In this document: piece by piece, positions 1 to 13,182 of the stretch | Numbering within the stretch: the first letter of the stretch is position 1 | Layout of the letters: every line of letters starts with the position of its first letter | Assembly (NCBI GenBank): GCA_047528275.1 | Contig: CP180023.1 | Span: 1,054,001-1,118,000, forward strand | Direction of reading: 5' to 3' | DNA: 64,000 nt | Origin: G039954875 sp047528275 | GTDB lineage: Bacteria; Bacteroidota; Bacteroidia; Flavobacteriales; Blattabacteriaceae | Position numbers and translations under genes: made by a program | The notes under the pieces: generated by a model | The model's input: the letters and a program-made list of their open reading frames with translations, nothing else | The model's database searches: none | What the model was told of the DNA's origin: nothing

Positions 1-1745
1 ATCTCAAAGTAGAGTGGAAAGTCATCTTATTAAAAAAGCAAGAAGATTATTTAGATAGTGGTCAATTGAAAAGTATCATGATAGATAAATTAGAATCGCC
101 TGAAGGAAAATTTTCATATTGATATATCAAGATATAAAATTACCGATCAGCTTAAACAGTTAGTTCCGATACCATTTATTTCGATCTGAGTATAAGTATT
201 ATAACCAGAGACAAGCTTCAATCTAAGGATACGATTTTGTACACGGTTCGTGTGTACTTCTACTTTGCCCGTATGTATTACAGGTGATAAGATTTCTATA
301 AATGCTGATACAACCCATATACAGATCTTCTTTGTTAGAGGTAGAGTAACGTTTGGAGACAGTGCCTTTCTAGTTCTAGTAAAACGGTATTCGAAGCCAA
401 GTGTACTGTCAGAATATATCAACGTGGTCAAAATACGATTTTTAAAGAGTCATAGAAGCTCATTTAGAAGTAAAATATCCATTATCAATTGGAGATCCAT
501 TATTTAATCAAGGAGATGCAGTTAGGCTGGATAACGCTGGTCATAACTTCTATCAATGGGATCCCTTTACCAACAGGATATCAATAGGTACTGAAAGATA
601 AGACACTGAACGCATGGGAAAAATTCAATAAGATATTGAAGAACTTCAATCTTTCTCTAGATCCATCTCTTGACTACATCACGTTAAATGAATGCGTTCT
701 GCTCAATTTTATATCAATACTTGATGTGGTGCCTACCATACTAGATAAATAGTATCTAAAACCTTTAACTCAGATTATTGATATATTTTATAATCATACC
801 AAAGAATACACACCCTGTGGAATAGAAAACTAGGTCAAGGCGATCAATTCTATTGGGTAGAGTTGGAAAAAAATACAAGTAACAGGATTAATTGCATCTT
901 TAGATACAGGAGAGACAACTATAGCAGACTGTCACAAATAAGTCTGATTTCATCCCTTTCGAAATCTTAGGTACAGTCAATTCGGTCAGTAGTTTAGTTG
1001 AAATATTGATACTCAATACCAAAGAAAGATTTTTGTATCAAATTGATAAGCAAAATCAGAGTTACCTTTCGATTTTTGATTCGGGTTCGATCCCTTTAAG
1101 TCAGATCCAAAAGATGGTAAATAAGACCCATCATCTGTCTGTATTTACATTCTCATGATTTCAGACTCCCAAAGTGAATTCTCTATTGACCTGGTACAAT
1201 ACAGAAAACGATCAATATTATATATTATGCATTAGCTCGCCAGCAGGCTGTCTACATAGATACCATTCAGTAAGAAGAATGGGCGTTGATACAAAAATTA
1301 CTCGTCTATGATCTGAAAGACAAGAGGCTCTACTTACTCAAGGGTGTGAGTCTTCGAGAAAGTGAAGACACCTTTCCGTCCATAGGATTTACTGAAGATA
1401 AAAAAGTTGGTTCTTTTAGAGGTGGATCGTGTAAGCCGTCAGGATGATCAAATCCTTTTTCAAAATAATTATACCAATGGCGCTACAGGTAAGAGATATG
1501 ATCTACTTTAGTTATTCTCTTTCCATGGAAAGAGAACCCGTACCTATAGCGTTACGCTGATCGGTATACAAGGCGAATCACTCAAAACCTAAGCCAGGTT
1601 GCCAGTTTCGGATCTAAAAGAAATCATCATCCAAGCAAAAGAGAAGATGCTCAGGCCTTCTGTACAGAATATCTCAGGTATCGCTCTAGAAAAAATCCCC
1701 AATATCCTTAGTCTAGGACGATATAGATATTAGCTTATCGAAGAA
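1..1745 (+). pseudogene. Decayed large gene A, copy 1 (family unknown)
   Basis: No family was recognised and the start lies outside the window. Readable pieces occur in changing frames with all three stops between them. Around 830-880 one frame reads DQFYWVELEKN, and around 960-1030 another reads FEILGTVNSVSSLVEI. Both resemble pieces at 12.17-12.33 kb (SQVYWITIKDD and FETLGSIGSVQNLREG), in the same order and at similar spacing. Around 1515-1740 a frame contains TRTYSVTLIGIQGESLKT and later SGIALEKIPNILSLG. The tract ends at an AT-rich spacer. It was probably a long protein-coding gene on the plus strand. What the protein did cannot be said. Confidence 0.5.
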
Positions 1746-1828
1746 AAAAAAATGTATTGATCAAAAGTTTAAAATAATTAACTATTATATTAATAATAGT
1801 TTTACTATAAATTAATCAATAAGAGGAT
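1746..1828. other. AT-rich spacer between decayed genes
   Basis: This stretch is almost only A and T, with no readable protein frame. A GAGG-like Shine-Dalgarno sequence and an ATG follow at 1829, so I read it as the old intergenic and promoter region in front of decayed gene B. Confidence 0.4.
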
Positions 1829-2870
1829 ATGAAATATTTAGCTGTAGAAAAAAAGACGTACCCTATCAAATACAATACGTGGAAACGGTAAGTGAATTTT
1901 ACATCAACACGAAGGATTGGGACGTACAAGACTACTTATTCGAGTCCAGTTAAAGCTCTCTGTATTGGCCAACAAAACGCACTATACCTAGAAGGATCAG
2001 AATATATCATTTCAAAATAAAAAATAGATTCTTTATAAATAAATGGGATAGATAATATGATTTTATCATATGTTCAATAAAAAAAAACAGGTAGGTCGTT
2101 ATGAAATCATGCTTAAAAAAAGCTCAATATGAAAGAGATAATCAAAATAGTAGTGCTTTCTAAATTACCTGATCCTAATATTCTGTACATCGATACCCGG
2201 ACTAATGCTTATCATCCAGATACCTTACTGTTGCGTACAGGAGACGATTTACGTATTCAGTAATCCTCAAAAAGGTGTGTTGATACTCAATGGTACTTTT
2301 AGTTATGCAGAGGACTATTACTTATATCCTCAAAAAGAAGTATATCAAGTAGTTGTGTTAAATCTAGTAGACGCATATAAGGAGATTATACAATCCAGTT
2401 GGCTTGTACAAGATTATATCTCTTTCTATCCAGAAATCCTTTTAGAAGAAGCACTGGCCTATATCAGAAGTACTAAACGGCCATACCGGATACAGATACA
2501 AGAGACAATACGACATCTACTTACTATCCAAGGAGGATAACGTTTCATAGAATTAGAAAAAACGACTGATTGAGAAATACAATTCTACATCAAAAATGCT
2601 TGGGATTTTGAAGAAGACGGTCTTTTTTTCACCAGAATAAAAAAGATAGAAAATGTTGTCATAAGTCTGATAGGGAATAAGATGCTACCGCTAGTTTTTG
2701 AGGTTGTACTCGATATATTCATGTCCACTAAAGACCTGGATGAAAAAGGAAATTATCTAGTGACATTGGAAAGTGTAGGAACAAGATTCTCGGTTCGGAA
2801 TAACAAAATTGAGGTACAAAATATTCATAACATAGTGTCTCCCACAACAGAAGATTTTGAAAAAACTTAA
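1829..2870 (+). pseudogene. Decayed gene B, copy 1 (family unknown)
   Basis: This gene probably began at the ATG after GAGGAT and ended at the TAA at 2868. Readable pieces in order are MKYLAVEKKTYPIKYNTW, SEFYINTKDWDVQDYLFES, IDTRTNAYHPDTLLLRTGDD, SNPQKGVLILNGTFSYAEDY, YPEILLEEALAYIRS and FYIKNAWDFEEDGLFFTRIK. The frame changes at least three times and in-frame stops occur, as at 2538 and 2570. A second copy at 12.55-13.12 kb carries matching pieces in the same order (PREHPLLYAGDGLRM, SPQKGILIF, FLKEPLTYSKSPEQS, YIKNAQGFEKGILLYEG). The shared GDxL(R/K) motif recurs elsewhere in the window. No known family was recognised; repeated beta-rich segments seem likely. Confidence 0.55.
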
Positions 2871-2944
2871 ATACTTGAAGTTACTAATTGATTATAAGAT
2901 TTTTATCTATTATTAATATATCTATCTATTAATATTATCATTAC
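2871..2944. other. AT-rich spacer B/C, copy 1
   Basis: Nearly pure AT, with repeated TATCTATTATTAATA-like strings. It separates decayed genes B and C. An equivalent spacer separates the second copies of the same two genes at 13.12 kb, so it belongs to the duplicated arrangement. Confidence 0.4.
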
Positions 2945-5770
2945 CGTACTTTAGGCTCAGAAGAGGTTCTGATTATAGAAGATCTCGATAAATACTTAGT
3001 AATCCACTTAGGTGTATCTGAAGATCAGGATAAGAAGAAAGCCTATTTCAGGGCCAAAAAAAACAGCGTATTGGTATATGTACGCTTTATAGGATCAAAA
3101 AGAATTCAACTTAAAGCGTCCTTATCCCAAATGGGGAGCATTTGCGTATTTGGGAAGAATTATTCCGGAGGGAAAGAATTGATTAGTTTTAGGACATGCA
3201 AGACCGACTTCGATTCCATGTTCTAATATAAAAGGTACATTAAAAGTCTTATGGAGACCATAGCTTGAAGATAATATTTTGACGTTGGATCTGTATTTAG
3301 ATAAACCTTTTGAAAGTCTATCCGTAGTATTAGGATTGACAGAAAAGACTCAATGGAATAAACTTTGGCTCTATTTTTTTTGCCACGATGAAGAGGTACA
3401 TTTCATACTAGAAGAGCAAATACTAATCATGCAAGGTACTAATCATATCGAAGTGTAACAGGCTTTTAGTCTAAAGCAATTGATCGAAAAAAAAAGGCTT
3501 TCTCAAATTCAATTTGAATACAAGGCCTCTTCCAAAACCCAAGAACAGCTCTTCGGTTTCTATTAGTTAGTGTTTGAATATCAGAGACAAAATGCAACGG
3601 CTGAGGTAAACGATCAACCTAAATAAATCACTTTCAAATCATTATTAGAAGGACTTCATTAATATACTTTCATGATTATAAAGCTAGATCAGACTGTAAA
3701 ATATTGGTTTATTCATGATTTCAGAAAAGGAACGCTTTCAATTATCCTAAATTTAGATCATTTGAATAGGGGTATTTTCCTCACAGAGATCAGCATGAAA
3801 AAAGTGATATCGTCGAAGACTACAGGAGATAGCTATATTGATTCCAAACCCAAATTACCTTAAGGGAGATCTCATTTTGTATACAAAAGAGCATGACTAT
3901 CAATTGATTTTCAATGAGATTAAGGTTAACGTTCTTGAAATAAAACTGATTAGATTCTCCAGATCAATCACACCAATTAGGAAGGTGAAAAAAATATACC
4001 CTCAATACTATCTACTTGGAGTACATCATTACTCGTGGTATTGGAGCATTAGAAAAGATTATTCATCGACTGAGGTGAAGTGGGTAGATTACCTCATATT
4101 ATTGAGGGAGGATGAACGAGATCCTTTAGGTTTTTATATTACAAGTCTGTAAAAGTTGGCTATGTTCAGAACAGATCTTTACATGGGTTATACCTTTCTA
4201 GGGGTGAGAAAGGATCAAGATGGGAACGAATATCTCTATCTGTTTTGTGGAATCAAAAACCTGAATAATCAATTTTTATTTCGCTTTCTTAAAACGGATT
4301 ATTACTAATCTAATAATCATCCCATTAAAAATGAAAATCTCAGCTATACAAAAATCAGCTTGAACCAAGAACCATTATGTCATAAAACATTGAATTTTAG
4401 ATATATACCAAAAAGTATTTATGCAGAACGCAACAAATCTGATCAATTTTACAGTCAGTTGAAAGGGATAGTTTTTAGTATCGATCGTCCGAGTCCTTCA
4501 AGTCGTACAGGTCACAAAACACACATAGCCAGTACAGACAAACCGTATCCCATCACCACGGATCACTACATTGAACATGACAGTCAAGACCTCAAAATAT
4601 CGATCCTGGATTAAAAAAAACTCCTACACAATACTCGAATCATTTGTAGATGATACAAAGACCGAAAGCGCTCTTTAGAAGTAGCAGATCAATTGGTATA
4701 GAGTGACTGTAAATGGCGAGAAGACTTGATCGCTCTATTGGATCATCATCGTCTACAAACAATTTTACAAAGAAGAAAGTCCACGCATCACTATACGATA
4801 CTTCCTCAAGCGTACATGCAATCCCTATCTAGCCCATGCAAAGACCAAAAGTAAATCATATATGATTCTCGAAAAAAGGAGTTAATCCTCAGAACAGATA
4901 TGAACAATCTGTAGAGATCTAGGTTCATTTTATAGAGGGATCTGATTCAAGCTGAAAAACAGGGTGGTAAGATCCATTTCATGACAGTAGAAGATTTCTT
5001 ATGGAATTTCTCAATAGAAGCTGATGATGAACAGGGTAACCTCTCCTGACCTTACAAGAATTGAATGGACTATACCTGCAGGGTAAAAGTCGCCTCACTA
5101 CAGCTGAATTCTTCAGAAGCCTAATATCAGTATAAATGCAACTCGAAACATCAGGCCTAAAGGCCAAAGTAATTCTTCCAAGAGTGATCCCTATGAAAGA
5201 TTGTGATCTATATGATCTCGAGCAACAGAAGTTAATATTAGCTGGAGATCGAGTGAAGCCTACTGGCATTACTCGAGATAAAGAACATTATTATATTTTA
5301 GACACAAGTCGGTGGCAAATCCAGCATTTCCCCCGTACAAGAAAGCTTTATTCTACCCATCACTTCTTAGACCGAGTCTGATAAGCGTTTTGACTTATAA
5401 GTGGTACTCAGTACCGATGGTAAATACCTTCTTTTTGAAGAAGATATCAACCCCAGAGAAGTTTGGCTCACAGGTATGAAAGAGATCGAATGAGTAGAAA
5501 AAATCTTATAAAATCCTGGCGATTTCCAAGCAGTTCAAACGGTTAAGTTTAGTACCCAAGAGCATACCTACCTCACTACACAATATCCCCCGATCCCATG
5601 GATTCCGACCAGCCTCACGAATACATTATCTTGATGCGTCGATTTCACCGACCATACCTTGGGTTACGGTCTTTATCTGGATTTGCGACAAGAACATCAG
5701 ATAGATCCGATTGTGCCTTCATTGCTAGTGGAAGCTCTGCTAGAGAAGTGAATAGAGTTTTTAATTTTTA
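2945..5770 (+). pseudogene. Decayed gene(s) C, copy 1 (family unknown)
   Basis: A long tract of broken plus-strand coding sequence. The first segment (2955-3228) reads SEEVLIIEDLDKYLVIHLG and later GSKRIQLKASLSQMG. It matches the start of the tract at 13.35 kb (FLLIEDSDKRSVI, SKEIRLNFENSIGLKG). Further readable segments lie at 3260-3660 (LDLYLDKPFESLSVV), 3672-4152, 4360-4614 and 5136-5381. The last contains LILAGDRVKPTGITRD, resembling the GDxL(R/K) motif of gene B. Segments are separated by frameshifts and stops. Whether this was one gene or several cannot be decided, and no domain family was recognised. Confidence 0.45.
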
Positions 5771-5885
5771 TATAATATGAATAATTTCTTGATTTATAAT
5801 ATTTATTATATCTGTATTGTAATTATTTTTTAAATAAAAAAGATTTATTTATATACTAGTTATAAAATAAAACAGGGGTTTTAAG
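5771..5885. other. AT-rich spacer
   Basis: A nearly pure AT stretch with TTATAATATTTATTATAT-like content and no readable frame. It probably marks an old intergenic region between decayed genes. Confidence 0.35.
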
Positions 5886-8800
5886 TGGGACTACAGGTCT
5901 TTATAGATTTTATGATGAATCGTAAAGCATATGGGATAATGCTTTTACCTTTGAGAGAAATGCTCATAAACTATTCCTGTAATTCTTTCAATTTTCAATA
6001 CCTCAAGAGTTTCGCATGCTCTCTCAAATTAATCGTTACTTTATAGAATATCTGGATGAGGGATATCGTGAACTAAATATTATTTTGTCAAGCATTATTA
6101 ATAGGATGCAGACGATCTCAACGCCTCTGTATGATAAGAAAATGCATTGTATTTGCTTACAATTGGATGAGATCAAGTTGATCCATATCAGGTTGCATAT
6201 TTATGCTAATCTTGATAAGATCAAAACAAGGGGTTATACAGAATTGCTCTATTATGATGAATACAACTATCTGATCCGATATATAGACCCTAAGATAAAA
6301 GTGAGAGTATTAAATGATTTGGGTGTAGATCTTGAGTCCAGTATATTGAAAGAGACTATTTGACGCTATTCGAGAATTTGGTATTGCAAATATGGACTGA
6401 TTTCATAAAACTAGACGAGATCATCAAGGATGCTAAAAAGGTCAAAAATGATGATACAGTGGCCAAAATAGCCATTTATAAATATTTAGAAGGACTTGGA
6501 TATACTCCTGCTGAGTTTAGTAAAATCAAAGAAAATTTCCTAAAAACCGAAAATAAGCTTCATTTTTTTTTGTCAGGCAGCTTCAGTTAGATACAGTTTT
6601 TCCATCCCAGCAGAAAAAATTACATTGAATAAAATAGACTTTTTGTCCAATGATCTCAAATTGTATCAAATGAAAATCACTTTACGAAAAGATCCCAATT
6701 TGGTTCATAACAATTTGACATGTTGTATCATAATATAGTGGTCTATGTTTTCACTTGAAAACTATGCCTGAAATCGATTCGAATATCTGAGCTGGTTTTT
6801 GGGAGGATGGTGAATCGAGAAGGACTTCAGCCTATACTTTGGTATAGATCATAAATCTACTGAAGACTGGGTGGAATCTATATAATTGAATAAAAGTTTA
6901 AATCTTTGCAAGAAGTAAGGCAGAGTTGGTATTGGTTAGGATTGAAAGAGAAGGCATCATCTATCCAAGAAAAGAAGAGTAAATCATATGGGCTTTTTAT
7001 CTCGAGAATACCCCGAGGAATTATACCACTTTTGAGTACCTCTTGAGAAGAGAAGAAGAAGGGGGTTTCCATCGAGGTATTTCCAACGATATGCACAAAA
7101 TACTGGATCAAGCCAAAAAAGATTAAATAACTAAATCTCTGAGTCTAGGAATAAAACTCCCTTCATTGGAAGAACTCTTTGTCATTGAGAGTATAGAAGA
7201 TGAGTCTGAACTCAGCTGTATTATAGTCAATAAGAACGATCCTATTATTTAAAAGTTTATCGAGAAAACCATAGAAAAATACGAGTATCATATTCAAGAA
7301 ACTTACAAGAATTTTGAAAACTTTTTAAAGAATTCTAATTGAAATCTTTATACTTCACCTTATTACTTCATACTTGTCTAAAATTTTTATTCATGACGGA
7401 CTTCTCTCTTCTGAGGTCAACAGCCTAGGAAAATTGTACCTTTTCATCAGGAATATCTATTTGAGCAAATTGAGGATTGTAATACCAAGAGGATATAACA
7501 AGATGTTTTACATCAACCCATTTTCCGAAGTCACCTTTCATAGAACCAAATATATGATTTCTAATTGATGATTCAAATACCTATGGGAGGTTTTATTCGA
7601 TGCTTACAGAGAAAGTTTCAATTATGATTATTGAATCATTTTACCATTGACTAATGAACTTATATCTAGTCCAATAATATCAAAACATCCAGGAAGATCG
7701 ATATTGATAGATTTTAAAAATAATCAAATTAATATTATGAATTCTAGGATAGGAGATGTAAACGAATTGGCTGATTTAAATAAACTTGCAGGGAGAAGGA
7801 TTTCTATACTTGTCGAAGTGGATTTCAATAAAGATAGAAGAATGATTCGTGGGGTGTAGATGAGAACGGGATATTTAGAGAAAGTCTCACCGCAGCTCAG
7901 TTCAAAAACGTTTTAGATAGACTTATAGTATTAGTATATATTGGTGATAAACATATCGCTAGACCCAGGTTCAGCGCATGTTGTCTGGAAAATTTGACTG
8001 ATCATCCTTTAGTAGCACCTGACAGTGAACTCACAAATGATTTTATTTATGATTTACATCAGTTATTAATCAATAACGTAAACCCGGAGGATCAATTTCA
8101 TGCTCATTATATGATTAAGAAATATACAACTATCAATAGAGTTACTGAGCTCAATCCGTTGGATAATGTGACTATATTTGATCAAGAATCTGATTAGACA
8201 AAAGATTAAAGAATAATAGATACAGAACATATGCTTGATGTCGTTCCAAATCCTTATGATATAAGGAGATTCTTCTATTCTAAGAGGTTTGTAGTACCTA
8301 ACCTATTGAATCCTATACGAGCATCGACCGTTACGAGAACTCCGTTGTCCCAGGATTCCCTTTATCAAGAAGTTATGGGTTTGTTTGACCAAACACAGAA
8401 TCCCTACTCTTAATCCCTAGCATACTGTCCGGGACCGAATAGAGCGTATCAGAAGTCAATAGAGTTTTACATATACTGTCAGATCATGTAGTGCTTTGCG
8501 GCAAGGTAAGTTGCCTTATTGTCTGGGATGAGTCTCCCACACCGAAGAGGCTATTGTAGTGATGGATATTTCGCATCAGCGGTTATAGGAGCTATACAAA
8601 AATTCTTAGAGCTGAGTTTGACAAGCCGCAAGTAAGAATGGATCGAGCAATTGAGTGAAATTTTTCAGATAGTTGTAGACAAGCTCAAGAGTTACATTAA
8701 CCAAGAGGGATACAGCAGGTTGCTAGAGCAAGTAAACCAAAATCGATATTATTTCTACTACATTGACCAGAGCAAAGAAGATGCCGGATTGCTTATCTAG

Positions 8801-9331
8801 AATAAGCTCAAGACGAAAGAGGCTCAGGATACTAAAATCAGCCTGATAGATATAGAGCAAGACCTACTCCACTATCTCAGTGCTCAGAACGTTCCTTTAA
8901 GGAAGCAGAGAAGTGTTATAATATCGTTCAAAAAAACTTCTTGATTCTGGAATGAGCCCTGGATACACTTAGTACGCGTAATATGGAAGGTATAGAGATA
9001 TTAGACACCCTCTATGAATCTCGAGGGTTATTCTCTAGAGAAGGTTCCTGATACGCATCGGGATATGAATTTCAGTAAGAAGAGCCTGCAAGGTAAAAAA
9101 CTTACGCGGGAGGTATATATAAAGATGGACCGTCTGATCTCTCGAAGAGAGCTCACGCAATATTATTTACCTATTGGTACTCCCGAATACGATGCCTTGA
9201 AGGCTCGATGGAAGACGGTGTTTACCGATAAGCATTATCCGGAATTATCTAATTCTGTTAGAGTGGTCTATAGAAAAAGGATATTTTGGGTAGCCTCTAT
9301 AGGGTATTACAGGAGGAGGTTAGTGCATTGA
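5886..9331 (+). pseudogene. Decayed large gene tract D (family unknown)
   Basis: About 3.4 kb of plus-strand coding wreckage. The longest open pieces are 6016-6363 (115 codons from ATG, no known family, rich in I, L, Y and D) and 6360-6590. The second continues the first after a one-frame shift (LESSILKETI, then LTLFENLVLQIW). Later pieces are at 7374-7568, 7647-7859, 7994-8197, 8231-8413, 8640-8930 (NQNRYYFYYIDQSKED) and 9014-9331. The tract ends at an AT-rich spacer. The pieces may belong to one or more long proteins. I found no convincing similarity to known domains. Confidence 0.4.
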
Positions 9332-9408
9332 ATATATTTTATGATATATATATTATATATTAATATTTAATAATATATTACATTAAATAAATAATTATTT
9401 TTTTATTA
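9332..9408. other. AT-rich spacer
   Basis: A nearly pure AT run rich in TATATAT and TTAATA strings, between decayed tracts D and E, with no coding frame. Confidence 0.35.
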
Positions 9409-10255
9409 ATGTTTTTCATTCTATCCTTCATGGGGGGGGCGAGTGTTTCTGGGGTCGATTCAGATCAGATGGCCGATATGATTCGATTAGACTTTTATTT
9501 TCAATCAGCTCTTCTGATGAAGATTCCTGTGGAGGAGGTATTAGAGAAGCTTACGGAAATTCAATTGAAAGATTTAGCATTGAAAGGAATACACATCAAA
9601 GGGTTCAAAGATTTTCTCAAAGGTCCTGGTTCTAATTTTAGGGTGGGCTCTTTGGATTTGAATACTTATTCATTTTGTAGGGCTGGAGCGTTTGCTCCAT
9701 TTGAATGTAAAGCATTTACGTCCGATGCTGAGTGCTGGTACGGTGTTGAGCGGTGTGAGTCTAGTATTGGAGGTGGCTTCGGCGGGTCACATGGAGTTTT
9801 TCTACGGTAGATTTTTTCTAAGGAAACAACTACATATTAGGTGATTAGTTTTGTATTCGATACATATAGAGATCAGTATAGGGTTTACCTATAGGGAGAT
9901 TTTAGATCAATCCAATAAGGTAGTCAAGAATATTAAGGAGACGGGAACTCATCTGAAAAGGATCAAGGAGGGTCTACAGAGCAAGGTTTTTAAAGACATA
10001 AAGACTCGAAAATATTAGCAGACTGAGATAGCCCTGCCTATATCGAAGGTTGTGCTCTCATCCGAGGGTATGGAAGTGGTTTTTGGAGAGATATATTATC
10101 AATTTTATCGCCCAGAGAGAAGTAATAATTTGAAGGGATGTACCGAAAGATCAGCTCAAAAAAGTGAGAACGTCTGAGGATCGCTAGAGGAGTTTTCTCA
10201 AAATATTTAAAAATGATAAAAGCAATCAGATCGCTTACTCAGAAGGTCATGTTTA
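9409..10255 (+). pseudogene. Decayed gene E (family unknown)
   Basis: Opens with a start after the AT spacer (MFFILSFMGGASVSG). An eight-G tract at 9432-9439 lies in the first codons. The frame reads DQMADMIRLDFYFQSALLMK, then breaks near 9650. From about 9709 to 10200 a second frame reads HLRPMLSAGTVLSG, GHMEFFYGRFFLRKQ and EISIGFTYREILDQSNK. It has a TGA near 9842 and a TAG near 10017. The original protein was probably near 280 residues. The 133-codon open frame at 9409-9810 is therefore only the front part plus out-of-frame residues. No family was recognised. Confidence 0.45.
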
Positions 10256-10377
10256 GAGTATATTTTTTAATATGGATATATATTGATATTTTTACTTTAC
10301 CTATATAATTATAAATAATATGCCTATAAATATAAATAATATATAAGATAAACTAAATTTTTATCTATATTTGGGGT
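10256..10377. other. AT-rich spacer
   Basis: Very AT-rich stretch with ATAATATATAAG-like content and no coding frame, between decayed genes E and F. Confidence 0.35.
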
Positions 10378-11960
10378 ATTGTCCAAATCAATCAGAAGTC
10401 ATAGAGATTTGGAGGAGCTGACCGATATCGAAAAAGAGATTTTAGCCATATTCAAAGACATACAGGAGAGAGACTTCAGGCACTATGGGAAATGGGATGG
10501 TTTTTATGCATTTTACAATACTGTTGAGTGTGAAATACTATTATTACAATTATCTAATCCTCAGAATTATATCAGAGAGATGGAAGCGCCATACCTCCTA
10601 ACGCATATCAAGAAGTCATTAGATGTCCCCTTTCAAAAGAAGAAGAGATACACATAGAGATCGGTAAGTACTTAAGTTCATGGATTTTTTTTATTCCCTT
10701 GATGGAGGATTCTTTCCGTAGTCGAGGAATGCGATCGTCTAACCCTGCTTGTATTGGAACGTTTGCGATCATATTACCAAGAATTAAAAAAAAATAGAGG
10801 GAAAATTATAAAATCGATGATAATTCCTATATATAATTGCTCAATAAAAATCATCTAGATACTCCTCGATCCAGGAAGAAACTCAAAGAATTCAGTAAGC
10901 CGTTGATGCAAATGAAGGACCTAATATGGAGATCTGATCAAGTACGAAGCAGTATATTATAAGCTTTTGACCCAAGATAATGGAGGCCCACACCTGATTA
11001 TCCTACCCGACTCCAACTTTAAGACTTCATTTTCCTATTTGAATATCTACCTAAAATTGTAATTAGAGCGCGAGCATACAAGAGAAACCATTTAGGCCTT
11101 ATAGACCCTGATCGAGCGAGACGATCCCCTTTAGAAGCTTTACTCGAGAGTCATCCCAGAAGGCCTCAGAAGTTATTTGAAGTTGTATCCCGCAGACTAT
11201 GAAGAATCCAATACAAGCTACGGCTACAGCGTTGAATTATTAGGCCAAAGCAGTCATCAAGTGCAATTGATCAAAAAAAAAACTGTTGCGTATCAATCCA
11301 TACAATTTGTTGGACAAGTGAACCAAATCCTCTCGTCCATGAGTACCCCTTTGGAGGAGGCCTTGTATCTTAAGATAATATGGAAACTAGTCTTACCCGA
11401 AAGAGCACAATCTTACACAGCAGAATCCCTGTGAAAGCTTTATGTAAAACTCAAAGATGAAAGAGGCCCAACTCTAAAAATATATGGTGATAGACAATTA
11501 CCGACCTACTCAATAATCTTACTGATCCTTATTATGTTACGAAATAAGTCGCAAGGGGGTTTTCACTGAAGTGGAAAGCCAAGAAGAGATCCTCCTATCA
11601 ATGGAGGAAAACTTTGCCTATTTCGTTTATTTGTACAAAGACAAGCCCTTTGATCTGATCATTAAAATACTATAAATCAATAAAAAGGATCCAACAGAAG
11701 ATAAACATGAGCGTTTTCCGTATACTTCAAGCACCTTTCTATGATATTGACCAAACGTAAGGGAGTTGATTCGAAGATCAATGTAGAGCTCTACGATCAC
11801 GAAAGATAAACAGTATTGAAAGAACACTATCACATGGATCGAATGAAGTAGAGGTGTATTACAGTGTACGGAAGCTACATTAAGGAAACATCCCCTTGGG
11901 TTGAATCGAATCAAAAGTATCTCATATTCAGGAGATATCGATGAGATACTGAGCGATCCT
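10378..11960 (+). pseudogene. Decayed tract F, leading part (family unknown)
   Basis: Starts with a readable 92-codon piece at 10379-10657 (DLEELTDIEKEILAIFKDI, coiled and charged). After frameshifts a second piece lies at 11150-11434 (YGYSVELLGQSSHQVQLIKK, PLEEALYLKIIWKLVLPERA). Around 11600-11680 FAYFVYLYKDKPFDLIIKIL resembles LDLYLDKPFESLSVV of tract C at 3.28 kb. Stops of all kinds interrupt every frame. It leads without an AT spacer into the second copy of genes A/B. The function is unknown. Confidence 0.4.
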
Positions 11961-13115
11961 AACAAGGATCTGTGGAAGGAGTCAATCTAATCCTAGATGA
12001 ATGGCACCCTTACATAAAATGGGAAGAGCTCGTATTCTTAGAATTCGACTCCAGTATATCCTTTATAGAAAACAAATGGCACATAAAATCTACCGATCAA
12101 ATCATTGATTCCCTTCCAGCAAGTCAAGGAAAGTATATCCCGCTATAGAGTAAGCCCACAGATACAAGCAGCCAAGTCTATTGGATAACCATCAAAGATG
12201 ATAGGCCATCAGAAGACTATGTCAAACTTTATACCCAAAATAGGTAAAAAGGCCAGAGAACCACCAACGCAGTAGACTTGATTACTTTCGAAACCCTAGG
12301 TTCCATTGGATCGGTTCAAAACCTCAGAGAAGGTATAAAATTGACTACTCGAGGAAACCTGATGTATAATACGTTTTAAGCAGTAAAACACTCTATACAT
12401 AGAGCAGGTAGAAAGCCTGAATACAGGAAAAAAAGGAGGATTATTAATATAAAATAGATAGGCAACATAGAACTACCCTATGCGCTTGAGAAGTATTCAA
12501 AAGACACCTATGAAGTGGTTCTGACAAGAACCTTGACGAAAAAAGACACAGTGAGAATCATAGAACTTACCAACATACCTGCACTAGAATCCTTCAACCT
12601 AAAACACACTGAAGGCCAATTACCACCCAGAGAACATCCTCTATTGTACGCCGGAGACGGCCTACGAATGAGTAGTCCCTAAAAGGGTATTTTGATATTT
12701 ATCAATACCTCCAGCTAAAGTGGATGAATTCTATTCCTATATACAAGAGCACTTTAGTCAGATCAGACTATTTCATGTAATAGACTGATTACAAAGGACT
12801 TGATTCAGCTATATGGGGGTCACAGGACTATAAAGTTTTATCCATAAATCTTTTTAAAAGAACCTCTTACTTATTCCAAGAGTCCCGAGCAATCATAGCG
12901 GATTCAGATGCAATGGCAGATCAACAATCTGCTCATCAATAAAAAGGACGATGCTTTATGGAAATAAAATTTGCTAGAAAAGTGCAAGTCTACATCAAAA
13001 ATGCCCAGGGTTTTGAGAAGGGTATACTACTTTATGAGGGTTTAAAAAAAATAGAAAAAATCGTTACAAGCCCCACAGGAGAAAAGATCTTGTCTCTATG
13101 GTATAATGTTTTACT
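11961..13115 (+). pseudogene. Decayed genes A/B, copy 2 (family unknown)
   Basis: One frame can be followed from about 12000 to 12400 with TAG and TAA codons in it: WHPYIKWEELVFLEFDSS, SQVYWITIKDD and FETLGSIGSVQNLREG. Then come SKDTYEVVLTRTLTKKDT, PREHPLLYAGDGLRM, SPQKGILIF, FLKEPLTYSKSPEQS and YIKNAQGFEKGILLYEG. These match pieces of genes A and B at 0.8-2.7 kb in the same order. The distance from the GDxLR motif to the next gene's start is about 740 bases in both copies. Unlike copy 1, no AT spacer separates the A-like and B-like parts. It is dead, and its function is unknown. Confidence 0.55.
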
Positions 13116-13182
13116 TTAGATATAATATATTGTAAAATAATACATATGAATAATAAAATTAACAAATAACTATATCGTACAA
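13116..13182. other. AT-rich spacer B/C, copy 2
   Basis: AT-rich run between the second copies of decayed genes B and C. It corresponds in position to the spacer at 2871-2944, although the sequence itself has drifted. Confidence 0.4.

Noticed and set aside
1080..1100. tRNA T-arm-like GGGTTCGATCCC
   Set aside because: No acceptor, D or anticodon arms fold around it, and it lies in a readable protein piece (FDSGSIPLSQ).
9409..9810. Intact 133-residue gene
   Set aside because: The second half is in the wrong frame; another frame continues the protein to about 10200 with stops.
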